Below are positions 7,481-16,582 of a stretch of DNA of 64,000 bases, piece after piece. The notes under the pieces are model-generated. The model searched no databases, was not told the origin of the DNA, and was given only the letters and a program-made list of their open reading frames with translations. The stretch's first letter is position 1. Every line of letters starts with the position of its first letter. The stretch comes from Armatimonas sp043757465 (GTDB taxonomy: Bacteria > Armatimonadota > Armatimonadia > Armatimonadales > Armatimonadaceae). The DNA lies in contig NZ_JAYVPL010000156.1 of assembly GCF_043757465.1 (NCBI RefSeq), positions 1 to 64,000 on the forward strand, read 5' to 3'. Made by a program: the position numbers and the translations under genes.

Positions 7481-9877
7481 ATGAAAACAACCACTTCCAT
7501 TGCTGCCCTACTGGGTATCAGCGTCGCCGCTGGTGGCGCTACCCTCTTGCGGAGCCGCGCACAGAACCTCACCCTGCCCGCACATCGTCCGAGCACCCCT
7601 GCCTTGTTCCCAGAGCTAGGCCCAATCTCCACGATGCGTGCGGCACCCGCAATTCCTCAAGAGACACCGGGTTGCCTGCGCATCGAGGACACAAAAGCAC
7701 TCTGCCCGCTGCGACACACCGCTGTCAAGGCAAACATTTCGGGGATGGTGGCGCGGGTCACCGTGACCCAGCTCTTTGAGGGGCCGCGCGACGGCAGGCC
7801 TGTCGAGGCGATCTACACGTTCCCCCTGCCTGAGAACGCCGCCGTGGACGATATGACCATCAAGATCGGCAAAGAGGGCGTGATAAAAGGGACGATCAAG
7901 CGACGCGATGAGGCACGCCAGATCTACGATGCCGCCCGAGCGGCGGGTCAGACGGCGGCGCTTTTGGATCAAGAGCGCGATAATATCTTTACGCAGTCAA
8001 TTGCGAACTTGCTGCCCGGCGAGCAAGTGGCGGTGCAGATCTCTTATGTGATGCCCCTCAAGTACGAAGATGGTCACTACGAGTTCGTGCATCCGCTGGT
8101 AGTGGGGCCGCGCTACGGTGCCGCGACGACGAACCAGCCGCTCGGTGTGCGCTCGGGCCACGATGTCTCGGTGAGCGTGAACTTAGATGCTGGCCTTGCC
8201 CTGGGAGAGCTGGCGGCGCAGCTCCATGCCGTAAAGATCCAGCGCCTGGGCGAGAGCCGCGCACAGATCACCCTCAGTCCTGCGGATTCCATCCCCAACA
8301 AAGACTTTATCCTGCGCTACACCGCAGCCGGGAGCGAGGTTCAAGAGGGTCTGCTGGCAAAGTCAGATGGCAAGGGCGGCGGCCACTTCCTGCTGGTCTT
8401 GCAGCCCCCCGCCACGCCACGCCGCGCCGAGGTGACCCCCAAGGAATTGGTTTTTGTGATTGACCAGACCGGCTCGCAGGCGGGTGCTCCCATTGAGAAG
8501 GCAAAAGAGACGATGCGCTACTGCCTTCAGAACCTCAACCCCGGCGATACGTTCCAGCTCCTGGGCTTCAACACAGAAGTCTATCCGTGCTTCCCGAAGC
8601 CTGTGGCGGCAACCCCACAAAACCTTCGGACGGCACTTGCGTATCTCAACCCGCTCCAGGGTAGCGGCGGCACCGATATTCTCAAAGCGGCGGACTTTGC
8701 TCTGCGCCAGCCGGATGACCCGGATCGGCTGCGTATTATCTGCTACATGACCGATGGTTTTGTCAACAATGACCGAAACATTATAGGCTTTATTCGCAAC
8801 CACCGGGGCAGTGCCCGAATGTTCCCTTTTGGTATTGGTAACTCCGTGAATCGGTTTCTGATCGAGGGAATGGCACGCGAGGGCAAAGGGGTCGCCGATA
8901 TTGTGGACCTGCGGCAGCCGGGCAAGAACACGGCGCAGAAGTTCTACCAGCGCATCGCCGATCCGCTTCTCACGGAGATCTCGGTGGACTGGGGCGAGCT
9001 GGGTGTGGAGACGGGCGAGGTCTATCCCAAGCAGATCCCCGATGTGTTCTCCGCTGCACCGATTGTGCTTAAGGGACGCTACACCAAAGCCGGAACCGGG
9101 ACGATCACGGTGCGTGGGAGGCTGCGCGGCAAGCCCTGGGAGCGAAAAATCCGGGTGAGCCTTCCGAGTAGCACCGAACCCGGCGTGGGCGAGGCTATTC
9201 CCACCCTCTGGGCGCGTGAGAAGATCGCCTCGCTCATGGGCGATGTCTGGGCGGGCGACCTTCAAGAGACCCCTGTGGAGCAAGTGACCCAGCTCGCACT
9301 GACCCACAAGCTCATGACCGAGTACACGTCGTTTGTGGCCGTGGACGAGCGTATTCGCAATCTGAGTGGTGAGCACAAGAGTGTGGTCGTGCCCACCGAG
9401 CTGCCAGAGGGCGTTTCGATGGAGTCTGAGTCTAGGAAACGATCGCGCTCGAACTACCAGTACAATGGCGGTGCCACCGGAGCGTCCTCAGCGGCTCCCG
9501 CGTTCGGGAGGGGCGTGCAGTTCCAGACACGCTACCTAGGTTCTGGCAGTTTCGGCGGTGGCATGAGCGATACCGGGCGTGCCAAGCTGGCTGCGCCCCT
9601 CTCCGAAGCCGCTAAGCCGAAAGACACCTTGAGCAAGCTCACGGCAGTGCTTCGGGCGAAGGCCAAGGCACCAAGCTCCTTCCCCGTGAAGATTGTCATC
9701 AAGCTCGTTCAGCCCCCCGCCGACGTGCTTGCCCGGCTCAAAGCACTGGGTTTTGTCCCAGGCCCGGAGCTTATGAGCGGTCTGGAGCTTCATGGCAGCA
9801 TTGATGAGAGCAAGCTCAAGGCACTCGCGGCGCTGACGTTTGTACAGGCGATACGCGAAGATCGTCCCACGCCGTAA
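7481..9877 (+). CDS. VIT and vWA domain protein
   Basis: A 798-residue protein with a hydrophobic N-terminus (ISVAAGGATLL, probable signal anchor). Residues about 65-200 form a VIT (inter-alpha-trypsin) domain, seen in VEAIYTFPLPENAAVDDM and the RRDEARQIYDAARAAGQTA segment. Residues about 320-490 form a von Willebrand A domain; its MIDAS reads DQTGSQAG, against the usual DxSxS. The C-terminus has a Gly/Ser-rich linker and a final domain (PADVLARLKALGFVPGPEL). Family members act at the cell surface in adhesion or secretion in general, but no specific role is shown. The last 62 bp overlap the convergent 918-residue gene. Confidence 0.88.
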   Translation: MKTTTSIAALLGISVAAGGATLLRSRAQNLTLPAHRPSTPALFPELGPISTMRAAPAIPQETPGCLRIEDTKALCPLRHTAVKANISGMVARVTVTQLFEGPRDGRPVEAIYTFPLPENAAVDDMTIKIGKEGVIKGTIKRRDEARQIYDAARAAGQTAALLDQERDNIFTQSIANLLPGEQVAVQISYVMPLKYEDGHYEFVHPLVVGPRYGAATTNQPLGVRSGHDVSVSVNLDAGLALGELAAQLHAVKIQRLGESRAQITLSPADSIPNKDFILRYTAAGSEVQEGLLAKSDGKGGGHFLLVLQPPATPRRAEVTPKELVFVIDQTGSQAGAPIEKAKETMRYCLQNLNPGDTFQLLGFNTEVYPCFPKPVAATPQNLRTALAYLNPLQGSGGTDILKAADFALRQPDDPDRLRIICYMTDGFVNNDRNIIGFIRNHRGSARMFPFGIGNSVNRFLIEGMAREGKGVADIVDLRQPGKNTAQKFYQRIADPLLTEISVDWGELGVETGEVYPKQIPDVFSAAPIVLKGRYTKAGTGTITVRGRLRGKPWERKIRVSLPSSTEPGVGEAIPTLWAREKIASLMGDVWAGDLQETPVEQVTQLALTHKLMTEYTSFVAVDERIRNLSGEHKSVVVPTELPEGVSMESESRKRSRSNYQYNGGATGASSAAPAFGRGVQFQTRYLGSGSFGGGMSDTGRAKLAAPLSEAAKPKDTLSKLTAVLRAKAKAPSSFPVKIVIKLVQPPADVLARLKALGFVPGPELMSGLELHGSIDESKLKALAALTFVQAIREDRPTP

Positions 9878-12572
9878 TGCCATCGTCGTACCAGTCGGTA
9901 GCGAGGAGCGGGGGCACCGTGCCCTCGCTCCCTAGCTCCAGGCCACAGCGTGTGGCGAAACGCTGTATATAGTCCACCACAGCACGTGTAAGTTTGGGGC
10001 GCTCCTCTGCAGAAAGTGTGCTGTAGAGATTAAATCCCACCAGCTGATCTTCCGAATTCAGTGCCAGAAGCTGCCGCGCCACAATGCGGCCTTTCGTGTC
10101 CCGAACATAGAGAACGCGTTTGTTGGCATCGCAGGCATTGGCGACTGTAGAGAAGGCATTGATCCCTCCAAAACTCAGGCAGGTGTCGAAGTAGTTGCCC
10201 ATCTGAAGAACATGCAGCGGATCGGTTTCGAGGTGCAAGTGCAGCCCGCTCACGCTCTCCCCGTGCGGCGCGCGCCACGCCAGCGCGTCTACACCACGTG
10301 CGGTGAGTGCTTCTAAAAAGATGAGATTGGGCCTTTGCCGCAGCGCCCAATCTCGATCGCCATCGAAGTAGGCACGGAGCAGGCGGATCAATAGTCGCCG
10401 GTTCTCCGTAATGTCCAGTGTCAGGAGCGCGGCGTTCATCACATTGGGCGTCATCCGCACCAAGAGCGCCCGGCTGCCTAGAATACCGCGCAGCCGGTTT
10501 CGATAGACCTCCTCGACGGCAGATGTCAGAGCGGCCCCACGCAAGAGTCGCGCACGCTGTGTCACGGCTTCCTTCACCTCCTCGATAATCGTGCGAAGGA
10601 GCGCGGCTTCGTCAGCGAGGCGGGCGAGAACGGCGCTGTGGCGAACCGCGAGCTCCGGACGCGCTGAAAGATACTCCGCCTCCCGTCGCAGACGCTCGGG
10701 CAGCGCGAGGAGCTTTGCGATTCCTGGAGGAAGGGGTTCGGTTGCCGCCCACGCAAGATCGGGAAGACCGGGAACATCGGGAACATCGGGTAGAAGACGC
10801 GCAATAGACTCCCACTCCTCAGGCAAGCTCTCCACACTCGGGGCGAGCTTCTGTAGTGGCTCCAGCGCCTCCAGCCCCAGTCGAAGTGCTTCCCCTAGCT
10901 GGGCCATACGCTCCACGGCACGGCGTGGCTGCTGCTCCATAAGCTCGCAAAAGAGAGGAGCCAGCGCGGGGAAGCGGGGCAGCTGTGCCCCAAACCGATA
11001 GGCAGCCTGGAGAGGTACCCAGTCAAAACCTATCACCAGGAGCTTCTCCAGAAGATGCACAAAGCGGCTCTCATCGCCCTCTGCCAGCCGGAAGGCGAGC
11101 TGCACTTTTTCGGCATCACAGCACTCGACTTTCTTGTACAGCTCAATCGCCAGCAGGAGCCAGGAATCAGGCAAGTACCCCAGGGTGCCCATAAACTCCC
11201 GAACATGCCAGAGCTGCGTGCCAGGAAGCTCGATCAGTGGCAAGAGTAGTGTCAGGCGCGGCGCGAGCTGGGGCAATTGCCGACGTACTTCCCGTGTCTC
11301 GCTCTGGCAGTTCCAGAGGATCGCCGCCAGCAAAAGCCCTCCGACAGGCGCACTCTGGGCGCGAATGACACGGAGCGCCTCGCCAAAATCGGCACGGAAC
11401 TCCGCAACACTGCGGTACTTTTGAAGCACGTCCGAGAGATCACTGTCCAGCCCCGGAAACTCCTCGTAGAGTGCCCAGGCCAGTCGGTAGAGCTCAGGCT
11501 CCGCTGCCACGAAGCGCAGCCGCCAGAGCTTGTCCGCACGGAGCGCTTTCTCAGCGAGCTCCGCATCCTGGCAGTACGAAAAAATCTGATAGAGGCTCTC
11601 GACAGCCACATGACGCTCCTGCCGCCAGAGCTGCGCCTTGCGCTGGATTGCGTCCTCACGATTCTTTCCCCACAGACGGTTCTTCACTGTCAGCTCTGGG
11701 TGAGGCCAGAGTAGAGCAGCACAGCGCACCAGCAGTGCAAGCCACACCGCGGAGTCGTCCCGCTCCAGCACCAAGGCGAGGGCGTCGTGCATCCCGGGAG
11801 CACGGCGCACGAGCGGGCCACTATCCTCCTCACCCGTGGGAAGCACTTCCCGTTGGTGGAGAGTCTCCGCCAGCTCCAGCGCCACCGCGACACTTGCAAA
11901 CGGCACACGCATCAGGCAAGTGGATAGAGCAGTGCTGCGAAACAGATAGCTCCGGGCGCTGACCTGCTCTAGAAGGCAAGCAATCGCGTCCGCCGAGAGC
12001 CCCCCCCGCACTTCGGCGCGCAGTTTTGTAGGGGTGAGCATCAGAATCGGCAGCTCACCCAGAAACGCAACCGGAAATCCCGGCTGTTGTGCAAGAAGAC
12101 GCGCCGTCAGGTCGGGATGACTCGGAAGCTTTCGTGCTCCCTGACAGACCGTGATCATCAAGCCTAGGAGCGGCTGCGCGTCCTCTGGCGTGAGGGGATC
12201 GGCGGCGAGGCGCTGAAGCTCCGGAAGTGCAGCTTGCCCCTGCTTTGCCACAAGCTGGCTCGGCGAGCACGGCAGCGCGTCTTCGCAGAGCGCTTCGGCC
12301 AGCAGTAGCACGACTCCACTGGCCTCGGTGAGAGTCAGCAGCCACTTTGCTTGCTCCAGCTTGTGCTGAAGTGCCTCGGTGCTCTGCCCAAGCTGGCGCA
12401 GCTCGTGTAGGCGCTTCTGGGTCTTCCAGAGCAACCCGGCATCAGGAACCGAACCGCCCCACGTCAGCCGCCCCCCCTCCCAGTGATATGGCGCATCCAG
12501 CCACGCCACTTGCGCACGCAGCACGCGCACCCCCAGATGCACTCGTTTTTGTTCTCGTCTTTTAAAAGCCAT
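9816..12572 (-). CDS. Large helical protein of unknown function
   Basis: A 918-residue, Leu/Ala/Glu-rich, almost wholly helical protein, consistent with a long alpha-solenoid. No signal peptide or membrane segment. The C-terminal 130 residues are distinct: GNYFDTCLSFGGINAFST, then NKRVLYVRDTKGRIVARQLLAL. That pattern (short Cys-containing turn followed by a D-x-x-G-R-I-V-A-R strand) resembles C-terminal modules of PcfJ-like and planctomycete hypothetical proteins, by recollection only. It is convergent with the VIT/vWA gene and overlaps it by 62 bp. Divergent from the PQQ propeller gene, 38 bp apart. Confidence 0.75.
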   Translation of the reverse strand: MAFKRREQKRVHLGVRVLRAQVAWLDAPYHWEGGRLTWGGSVPDAGLLWKTQKRLHELRQLGQSTEALQHKLEQAKWLLTLTEASGVVLLLAEALCEDALPCSPSQLVAKQGQAALPELQRLAADPLTPEDAQPLLGLMITVCQGARKLPSHPDLTARLLAQQPGFPVAFLGELPILMLTPTKLRAEVRGGLSADAIACLLEQVSARSYLFRSTALSTCLMRVPFASVAVALELAETLHQREVLPTGEEDSGPLVRRAPGMHDALALVLERDDSAVWLALLVRCAALLWPHPELTVKNRLWGKNREDAIQRKAQLWRQERHVAVESLYQIFSYCQDAELAEKALRADKLWRLRFVAAEPELYRLAWALYEEFPGLDSDLSDVLQKYRSVAEFRADFGEALRVIRAQSAPVGGLLLAAILWNCQSETREVRRQLPQLAPRLTLLLPLIELPGTQLWHVREFMGTLGYLPDSWLLLAIELYKKVECCDAEKVQLAFRLAEGDESRFVHLLEKLLVIGFDWVPLQAAYRFGAQLPRFPALAPLFCELMEQQPRRAVERMAQLGEALRLGLEALEPLQKLAPSVESLPEEWESIARLLPDVPDVPGLPDLAWAATEPLPPGIAKLLALPERLRREAEYLSARPELAVRHSAVLARLADEAALLRTIIEEVKEAVTQRARLLRGAALTSAVEEVYRNRLRGILGSRALLVRMTPNVMNAALLTLDITENRRLLIRLLRAYFDGDRDWALRQRPNLIFLEALTARGVDALAWRAPHGESVSGLHLHLETDPLHVLQMGNYFDTCLSFGGINAFSTVANACDANKRVLYVRDTKGRIVARQLLALNSEDQLVGFNLYSTLSAEERPKLTRAVVDYIQRFATRCGLELGSEGTVPPLLATDWYDDGITAWDDLRVSPVQTSAPRVP

Positions 12573-12610
12573 GGGAACCTATTTTCTTCTTTATCGTTGA
12601 GAAGCGCAAT

Positions 12611-13807
12611 ATGCAAAAGAGTCAATCGCTCGACTGGCCCCAGTGGCGCGGTCCGCGCCGTGATGCCCATGTTTCTGGCTTTAAGATTCCCTCCAAGTGG
12701 CCGACGCAGTTGAGCAAAAAATGGGCGATCCCTGTGGGCGAAGGACACTCGTCACCGATTATTGTGGGTAATCGCGCCTTTGTGATCGTGCGGCAGGGCA
12801 ACGAAGAGCACACGCTGTGCCTAGACATGACCACGGGCAAGGCGCTCTGGAAAGACATCGTCGCCGCTCCGTTTGATAGCGTGATCTTCCCCGCGCAGCG
12901 CCTGGGAAAATCGCCGCGCTCAACCCCGCTCTGGCACGAGAACAAGCTCTACACGATTGGCGTGAACGGCCTGATGACATGCTTTGATGCCGCAAAGGGC
13001 AGTATTGTCTGGCGCAAGGACTTCTCCAAACAGTACCCCATTCCCATGCCCGTCTGTGGCGCATCGCTCTCGCCGCTGATTGATGGCAAGAAGATCTATG
13101 TCCACTCCGGCCACGAGGCCACGGGCTCGTTTCTGGCGCTGGATAAAGACACGGGCAAGGAGCTCTGGGCATGGAAAGGCGAGGGGCCAGGCTATACATC
13201 CCCACAGCTCGCCACCATCGGCGCGGTTCGGCAGATTATCACCGCCTCGCATAATTTGTGGCTTGGGCTCAGCCCGGAGAACGGAGCGCAGCTCTGGAGC
13301 CTGCCGAACCGGCAGAATATGTTCAACCACAACTCCATCACGCCTGTGATCTCTGGCGACACCGTGCTCTGCGGGGCAAACCAGCGCGCGACGTTCGCAC
13401 TGAAACTTACCCAGAGCGCGGGCAAGTGGGGCACGAGTAAAGTCTGGGAGTCGCGCGATGTCACGATGTCCTCGTCTAGCCCGGTTCTCGACGGCAAGCA
13501 TGTCTATGTGGTCAATGAGAAGCGGCGCGGGCAGGTGGCGGTAATGGACTTCGCCACGGGAAAAGTGACCTGGGAGTGTCCTGGCAATAAAGGCGAACAA
13601 GTCACGATCTTCGATATCGGCCCCCTCTTGCTCGTCTCGGCACAGGGCGGCGAGCTGTTCGTCTACCAGAAGTCGGGTGATACACTAAAAGAAGTGGCCA
13701 AGTACGAAGTGGCCGATTCTGCCATGTGGGCGAGCCCCGCAATCTCAGGCAATCGCCTCTTAGTTAAGGGAGCGTCCAGTCTAGCGCTCTGGGAGATACC
13801 GACATGA
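12611..13807 (+). CDS. PQQ-like beta-propeller repeat protein
   Basis: A 398-residue beta-propeller of the BamB/PQQ-repeat type. It opens with DWPQWRGPRRDAH and has repeated blades ending in TGKALWKD, KGSIVWRKD, TGKELWAWK and TGKVTWECP. No signal peptide is seen, so either it is cytoplasmic or its export route is unusual. Its stop overlaps the start of a DUF1559 prepilin gene by 4 bp (ATGA), so the two proteins are made together. A second propeller of the same kind is at 56228..57397. Not an enzyme by visible motifs. Confidence 0.88.
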   Translation: MQKSQSLDWPQWRGPRRDAHVSGFKIPSKWPTQLSKKWAIPVGEGHSSPIIVGNRAFVIVRQGNEEHTLCLDMTTGKALWKDIVAAPFDSVIFPAQRLGKSPRSTPLWHENKLYTIGVNGLMTCFDAAKGSIVWRKDFSKQYPIPMPVCGASLSPLIDGKKIYVHSGHEATGSFLALDKDTGKELWAWKGEGPGYTSPQLATIGAVRQIITASHNLWLGLSPENGAQLWSLPNRQNMFNHNSITPVISGDTVLCGANQRATFALKLTQSAGKWGTSKVWESRDVTMSSSSPVLDGKHVYVVNEKRRGQVAVMDFATGKVTWECPGNKGEQVTIFDIGPLLLVSAQGGELFVYQKSGDTLKEVAKYEVADSAMWASPAISGNRLLVKGASSLALWEIPT

Positions 13808-14652
13808 AACGAAAACGTGCCTTTACCCTCATCGAGCTTTTAGTGGTCATCGCGATCATCGCGATTCTCGCCGCCATTCTTTTTCCCGTTTTCGCCCAGG
13901 CACGCGAAAAAGCCCGCCAGACCGTCTGCCTCTCCAACATGAAGCAGATCGGTACAGGGATCATGATGTATGCACAGGACTACGATGAAATGTGGCCGAT
14001 GGGCTCCTATGTTCTCGTCGGAATGGTGACTGCCGTCACATGGCAGGATCTTGTAGAACCCTATGCCAAAGTGGGTGCGGGGGCAGTGATCGTCGCAGGT
14101 GCTCCAGCAGTTCGTAAGGAAGTCACTTTCTGGACCTGCCCCAGTATCGGCCCACGCCCTCAGAACCTTCCCGTAAACGCAGCGGATGCTCCGATTGACT
14201 TCACGGGCAAGTACACCACAAGTTTCTACTCCAAGGCGGGCAGCTACATCAATAACAGTGCCCTGATGCCGACAATGCACCGCAACGCGCCGACGTTTGG
14301 CTGGTTCCCTCTAGGGATTCAAGGAATGGCAGCAGTGGATGCCCCCGCAAGCCGGGTACTCGCCTGTGAAGGAATGGGCTACATCGGAAACACATCGGGC
14401 GATGACACAGCGGGTTGTACGGGTGTCGAAGCAGGCTACCCCGCATTCCCAGCACCGACGATCCTTGGGCAAAAAGAAAACTACTGCGCGGGACGTTACC
14501 GCCACAGTGGTGGCTCAGTGTATGTCATGGCCGATGGTCATGCCAAGTGGTTCAAGGGTTCTGGAACCTCGTGGCGCGCCATGAGCACCCAGAGTGTTGC
14601 CTTCCGCAAATCGCTGGCACCCAACGCACAGGCCTGGTTCCGCGAGGACTGA
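13804..14652 (+). CDS. DUF1559-type prepilin-like protein
   Basis: A 282-residue protein with the type IV prepilin start MKRKRAFTLIELLVV, the phylum-typical ILFPVFAQAREKARQ, and the C-terminal SVYVMADGHAKWFKG seen in DUF1559 proteins. The middle carries MKQIGTGIMMYAQDYDE, also shared with the copy at 2502..3212. Translationally coupled to the beta-propeller gene upstream. No terminator with a clear T run follows. A role as a minor pilin-like or secreted surface protein is inferred from the leader only. Confidence 0.92.
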   Translation: MKRKRAFTLIELLVVIAIIAILAAILFPVFAQAREKARQTVCLSNMKQIGTGIMMYAQDYDEMWPMGSYVLVGMVTAVTWQDLVEPYAKVGAGAVIVAGAPAVRKEVTFWTCPSIGPRPQNLPVNAADAPIDFTGKYTTSFYSKAGSYINNSALMPTMHRNAPTFGWFPLGIQGMAAVDAPASRVLACEGMGYIGNTSGDDTAGCTGVEAGYPAFPAPTILGQKENYCAGRYRHSGGSVYVMADGHAKWFKGSGTSWRAMSTQSVAFRKSLAPNAQAWFRED

Positions 14653-14707
14653 AGCCCACGCGCAACGCAAGCCCACACGCAACAGAGGCCCGAGGTAAAA
14701 TAGATCC

Positions 14708-15973
14708 ATGCGTCTGGTGTATCTAACCACGGGAACGGGCAGCTTCTATTGTGGGAGCTGCATGCGCGACAATGCCCTAGTGCTGGCACTCCGTAAGCGC
14801 GGCCACGATGCGCTTCTGGTGCCGATGTACCTACCGCTCACCCTAGACGAGGAGTCGGCGGCAGCGGGGACGCCTGTGTTCTACGGGGGTATCAATGCCT
14901 ACCTGCAGCAGATATCCCCCCTTTTTCGCAAGACCCCCCGCTGGCTCGATAAGCTCTTCGACTCGCCGTCGGCGCTCGCTAGCGCGGGCAAACGCGCGGG
15001 AATGACCCGCGCCAGTGAGCTGGGGCCGATGACCCTCTCGATGCTCAAGGGCGAAGAGGGCAACCAGAAAAAAGAGCTGGAGCGCTTGGTCGAGTGGCTA
15101 GCAAGCGAGAAACCGGACTGGGTGATTCTCTCCAATGCCTTACTGTTGGGAATGGGGCGGCGGATTCGGGAGGCAACCGGTGCAAAGATCGCCTGCACGC
15201 TCCAGGGTGAGGACGGGTTTCTCCATGCACTGGGCAAGCCCTACAGCGAGCAGTGCTGGCAGCTTGTCGGCGAGCGCGGTTCGGAGTTCGATGCCCTGAT
15301 CCCGGTGAGCCGCTACCATAGCGACCTCATGCAAAAGCGTGCCATGCTCCCAGCGGAGAAGCTGCATGTAGTCTACAATGGCATTGATCTCGCGGGCTAC
15401 ACCGTGCGCTCCAGTCCTCCAAAAGACCTTACCCTGGGCTACCTAGCCCGGATGTACGAGCCCAAGGGACTGGGAACCCTGATCGAGGCGTTCCTCTTGC
15501 TCGCGCCGCGTCTGCCACAGCTCAAGCTCGCGGTCGCGGGAGCACAGGTAGGCTACGATCCGACTTATGTGGCGCAGCTCACGCAGAAACTCACGGCGGC
15601 GGGGCTGGCTCAGCGCGTGAGCTGGCACCCGAATATCAGTCGCGACGAAAAAATCCGCTTTCTTCAGAGTCTCACCGCCCTCTCCGTCCCGGCCACCTAC
15701 GGCGAGTCGTTCGGGCTCTACGTGATCGAGGCGCTTGCCGCAGGGGTTCCCGTGGTTCAGCCGCGCCACGGCGGCTTCCCCGAGATTCTCGCACAAACCG
15801 GCGGCGGAGTTCTCTACCACCCGCTCACTCCCACCGCCCTCGCAGATGCCCTCGAAACGCTCCTCTCCGACCCACAAGCCGCCTTTGAACTCGGTGCCCA
15901 GGGCCAAAAAGCAGTCTTTGAGAAGTTCAGCGTAGACGCAATGGCGGAGGGTGTCGAGAAGGTGCTAAACTAA
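14708..15973 (+). CDS. Family 4 glycosyltransferase
   Basis: A 421-residue GT-B fold glycosyltransferase. The N-terminal domain begins RLVYLTTGTGSFYCGSCMRDN. The C-terminal GT1 domain has LGYLARMYEPKGLGTLIEAF and the donor-binding ESFGLYVIEALAAGVPVVQP (E-x7-E). It probably transfers a sugar from a nucleotide-sugar to a glycan or lipid acceptor; the acceptor is unknown. It stands 4 bp upstream of the DUF2281/VapC pair. A KDO biosynthesis cluster follows, so a role in surface polysaccharide is plausible but unproven. Confidence 0.9.
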   Translation: MRLVYLTTGTGSFYCGSCMRDNALVLALRKRGHDALLVPMYLPLTLDEESAAAGTPVFYGGINAYLQQISPLFRKTPRWLDKLFDSPSALASAGKRAGMTRASELGPMTLSMLKGEEGNQKKELERLVEWLASEKPDWVILSNALLLGMGRRIREATGAKIACTLQGEDGFLHALGKPYSEQCWQLVGERGSEFDALIPVSRYHSDLMQKRAMLPAEKLHVVYNGIDLAGYTVRSSPPKDLTLGYLARMYEPKGLGTLIEAFLLLAPRLPQLKLAVAGAQVGYDPTYVAQLTQKLTAAGLAQRVSWHPNISRDEKIRFLQSLTALSVPATYGESFGLYVIEALAAGVPVVQPRHGGFPEILAQTGGGVLYHPLTPTALADALETLLSDPQAAFELGAQGQKAVFEKFSVDAMAEGVEKVLN

Positions 15974-15977
15974 ATTT

Positions 15978-16193
15978 ATGGCAGTCCTTGAAATCACCGA
16001 AGAGCAGATTATCAAAGTATTGGAGCAGCTCCTCCCCGAGCAACGAGAACGGATTCTCCACCGCTTCACGGGTGACGGTTTTGAACCCGTCTCCTATTTA
16101 AAGAGACCTGTTTTTGGTAGTGGGAAAAAAGAGATCATCAGTATCACCGATGATTTCGACGCACCTCTTGAAGATTTCACTGAGTACATGTAA
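15978..16193 (+). CDS. DUF2281-family antitoxin-like protein
   Basis: A 71-residue protein whose C-terminal half, VFGSGKKEIISITDDFDAPL then EDFTEYM, matches the DUF2281 pattern. DUF2281 proteins are often found just before PIN-domain toxins. The stop overlaps the next start by one base (TAATG), so antitoxin and toxin translation are coupled. The expected role is to bind and block the VapC-like ribonuclease downstream and to repress the operon. Base composition is lower in GC than the flanking genes, which fits lateral transfer. Confidence 0.82.
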   Translation: MAVLEITEEQIIKVLEQLLPEQRERILHRFTGDGFEPVSYLKRPVFGSGKKEIISITDDFDAPLEDFTEYM

Positions 16194-16579
16194 TGCGATT
16201 ACTTTTAGACACACATGCCTTGCTCTGGTATATCTGGGGTGATTCAAATCTTACAGCAATAGCCAGAAAAGCGATTGAAGATCCTCATAACATAATCTAT
16301 GTCAGCACTGCGAGTCAATGGGAAATCACTATAAAATACAGTCTAGGAAAGCTAATTCTGAATCTTTCGTTACCAGATTTTCTCGCAAAACGAATAGATG
16401 GAAATGGATTTTTGACTCTTCCTATAGAACGCACCCACTTACTCACTCTTGCTTCGCTTTCCATGCATCATCGTGATCCATTCGATCGTATTTTGATAGC
16501 ACAAAGTATTGCCGAAGTAATGCCCATTATTAGCGGAGATGCGGCACTCGATGCCTATTCGGTTACTCGAATCTGGTAA
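16193..16579 (+). CDS. PIN-domain ribonuclease toxin (VapC-like)
   Basis: A 128-residue type II toxin-antitoxin nuclease. The PIN domain acidic residues are visible: Asp in LLLDTHALLWYIW, Glu in ASQWEITIKYSLGKL, the H-x-D-P-F-D-R in HHRDPFDRILIAQ and the late ISGDAALDAY. Proteins of this subfamily cleave RNA in an Mg-dependent way. It overlaps the DUF2281 antitoxin gene by one base and lies 3 bp before the aspartic protease gene. It is distinctly AT-richer than neighbours, consistent with acquisition as a pair. Confidence 0.9.
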   Translation: MRLLLDTHALLWYIWGDSNLTAIARKAIEDPHNIIYVSTASQWEITIKYSLGKLILNLSLPDFLAKRIDGNGFLTLPIERTHLLTLASLSMHHRDPFDRILIAQSIAEVMPIISGDAALDAYSVTRIW

Positions 16580-16582
16580 ATC

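Noticed and set aside
8363..9376. 337-codon minus-strand frame
   Set aside because: Antisense to the VIT/vWA gene, which has a MIDAS motif in frame.
14653..14700. Direct repeat AGCCCACGCGCAACGCA / AGCCCACACGCAACAGA between prepilin and GT4
   Set aside because: Only two imperfect 17-bp units in a short intergenic stretch; no structure or role can be supported.
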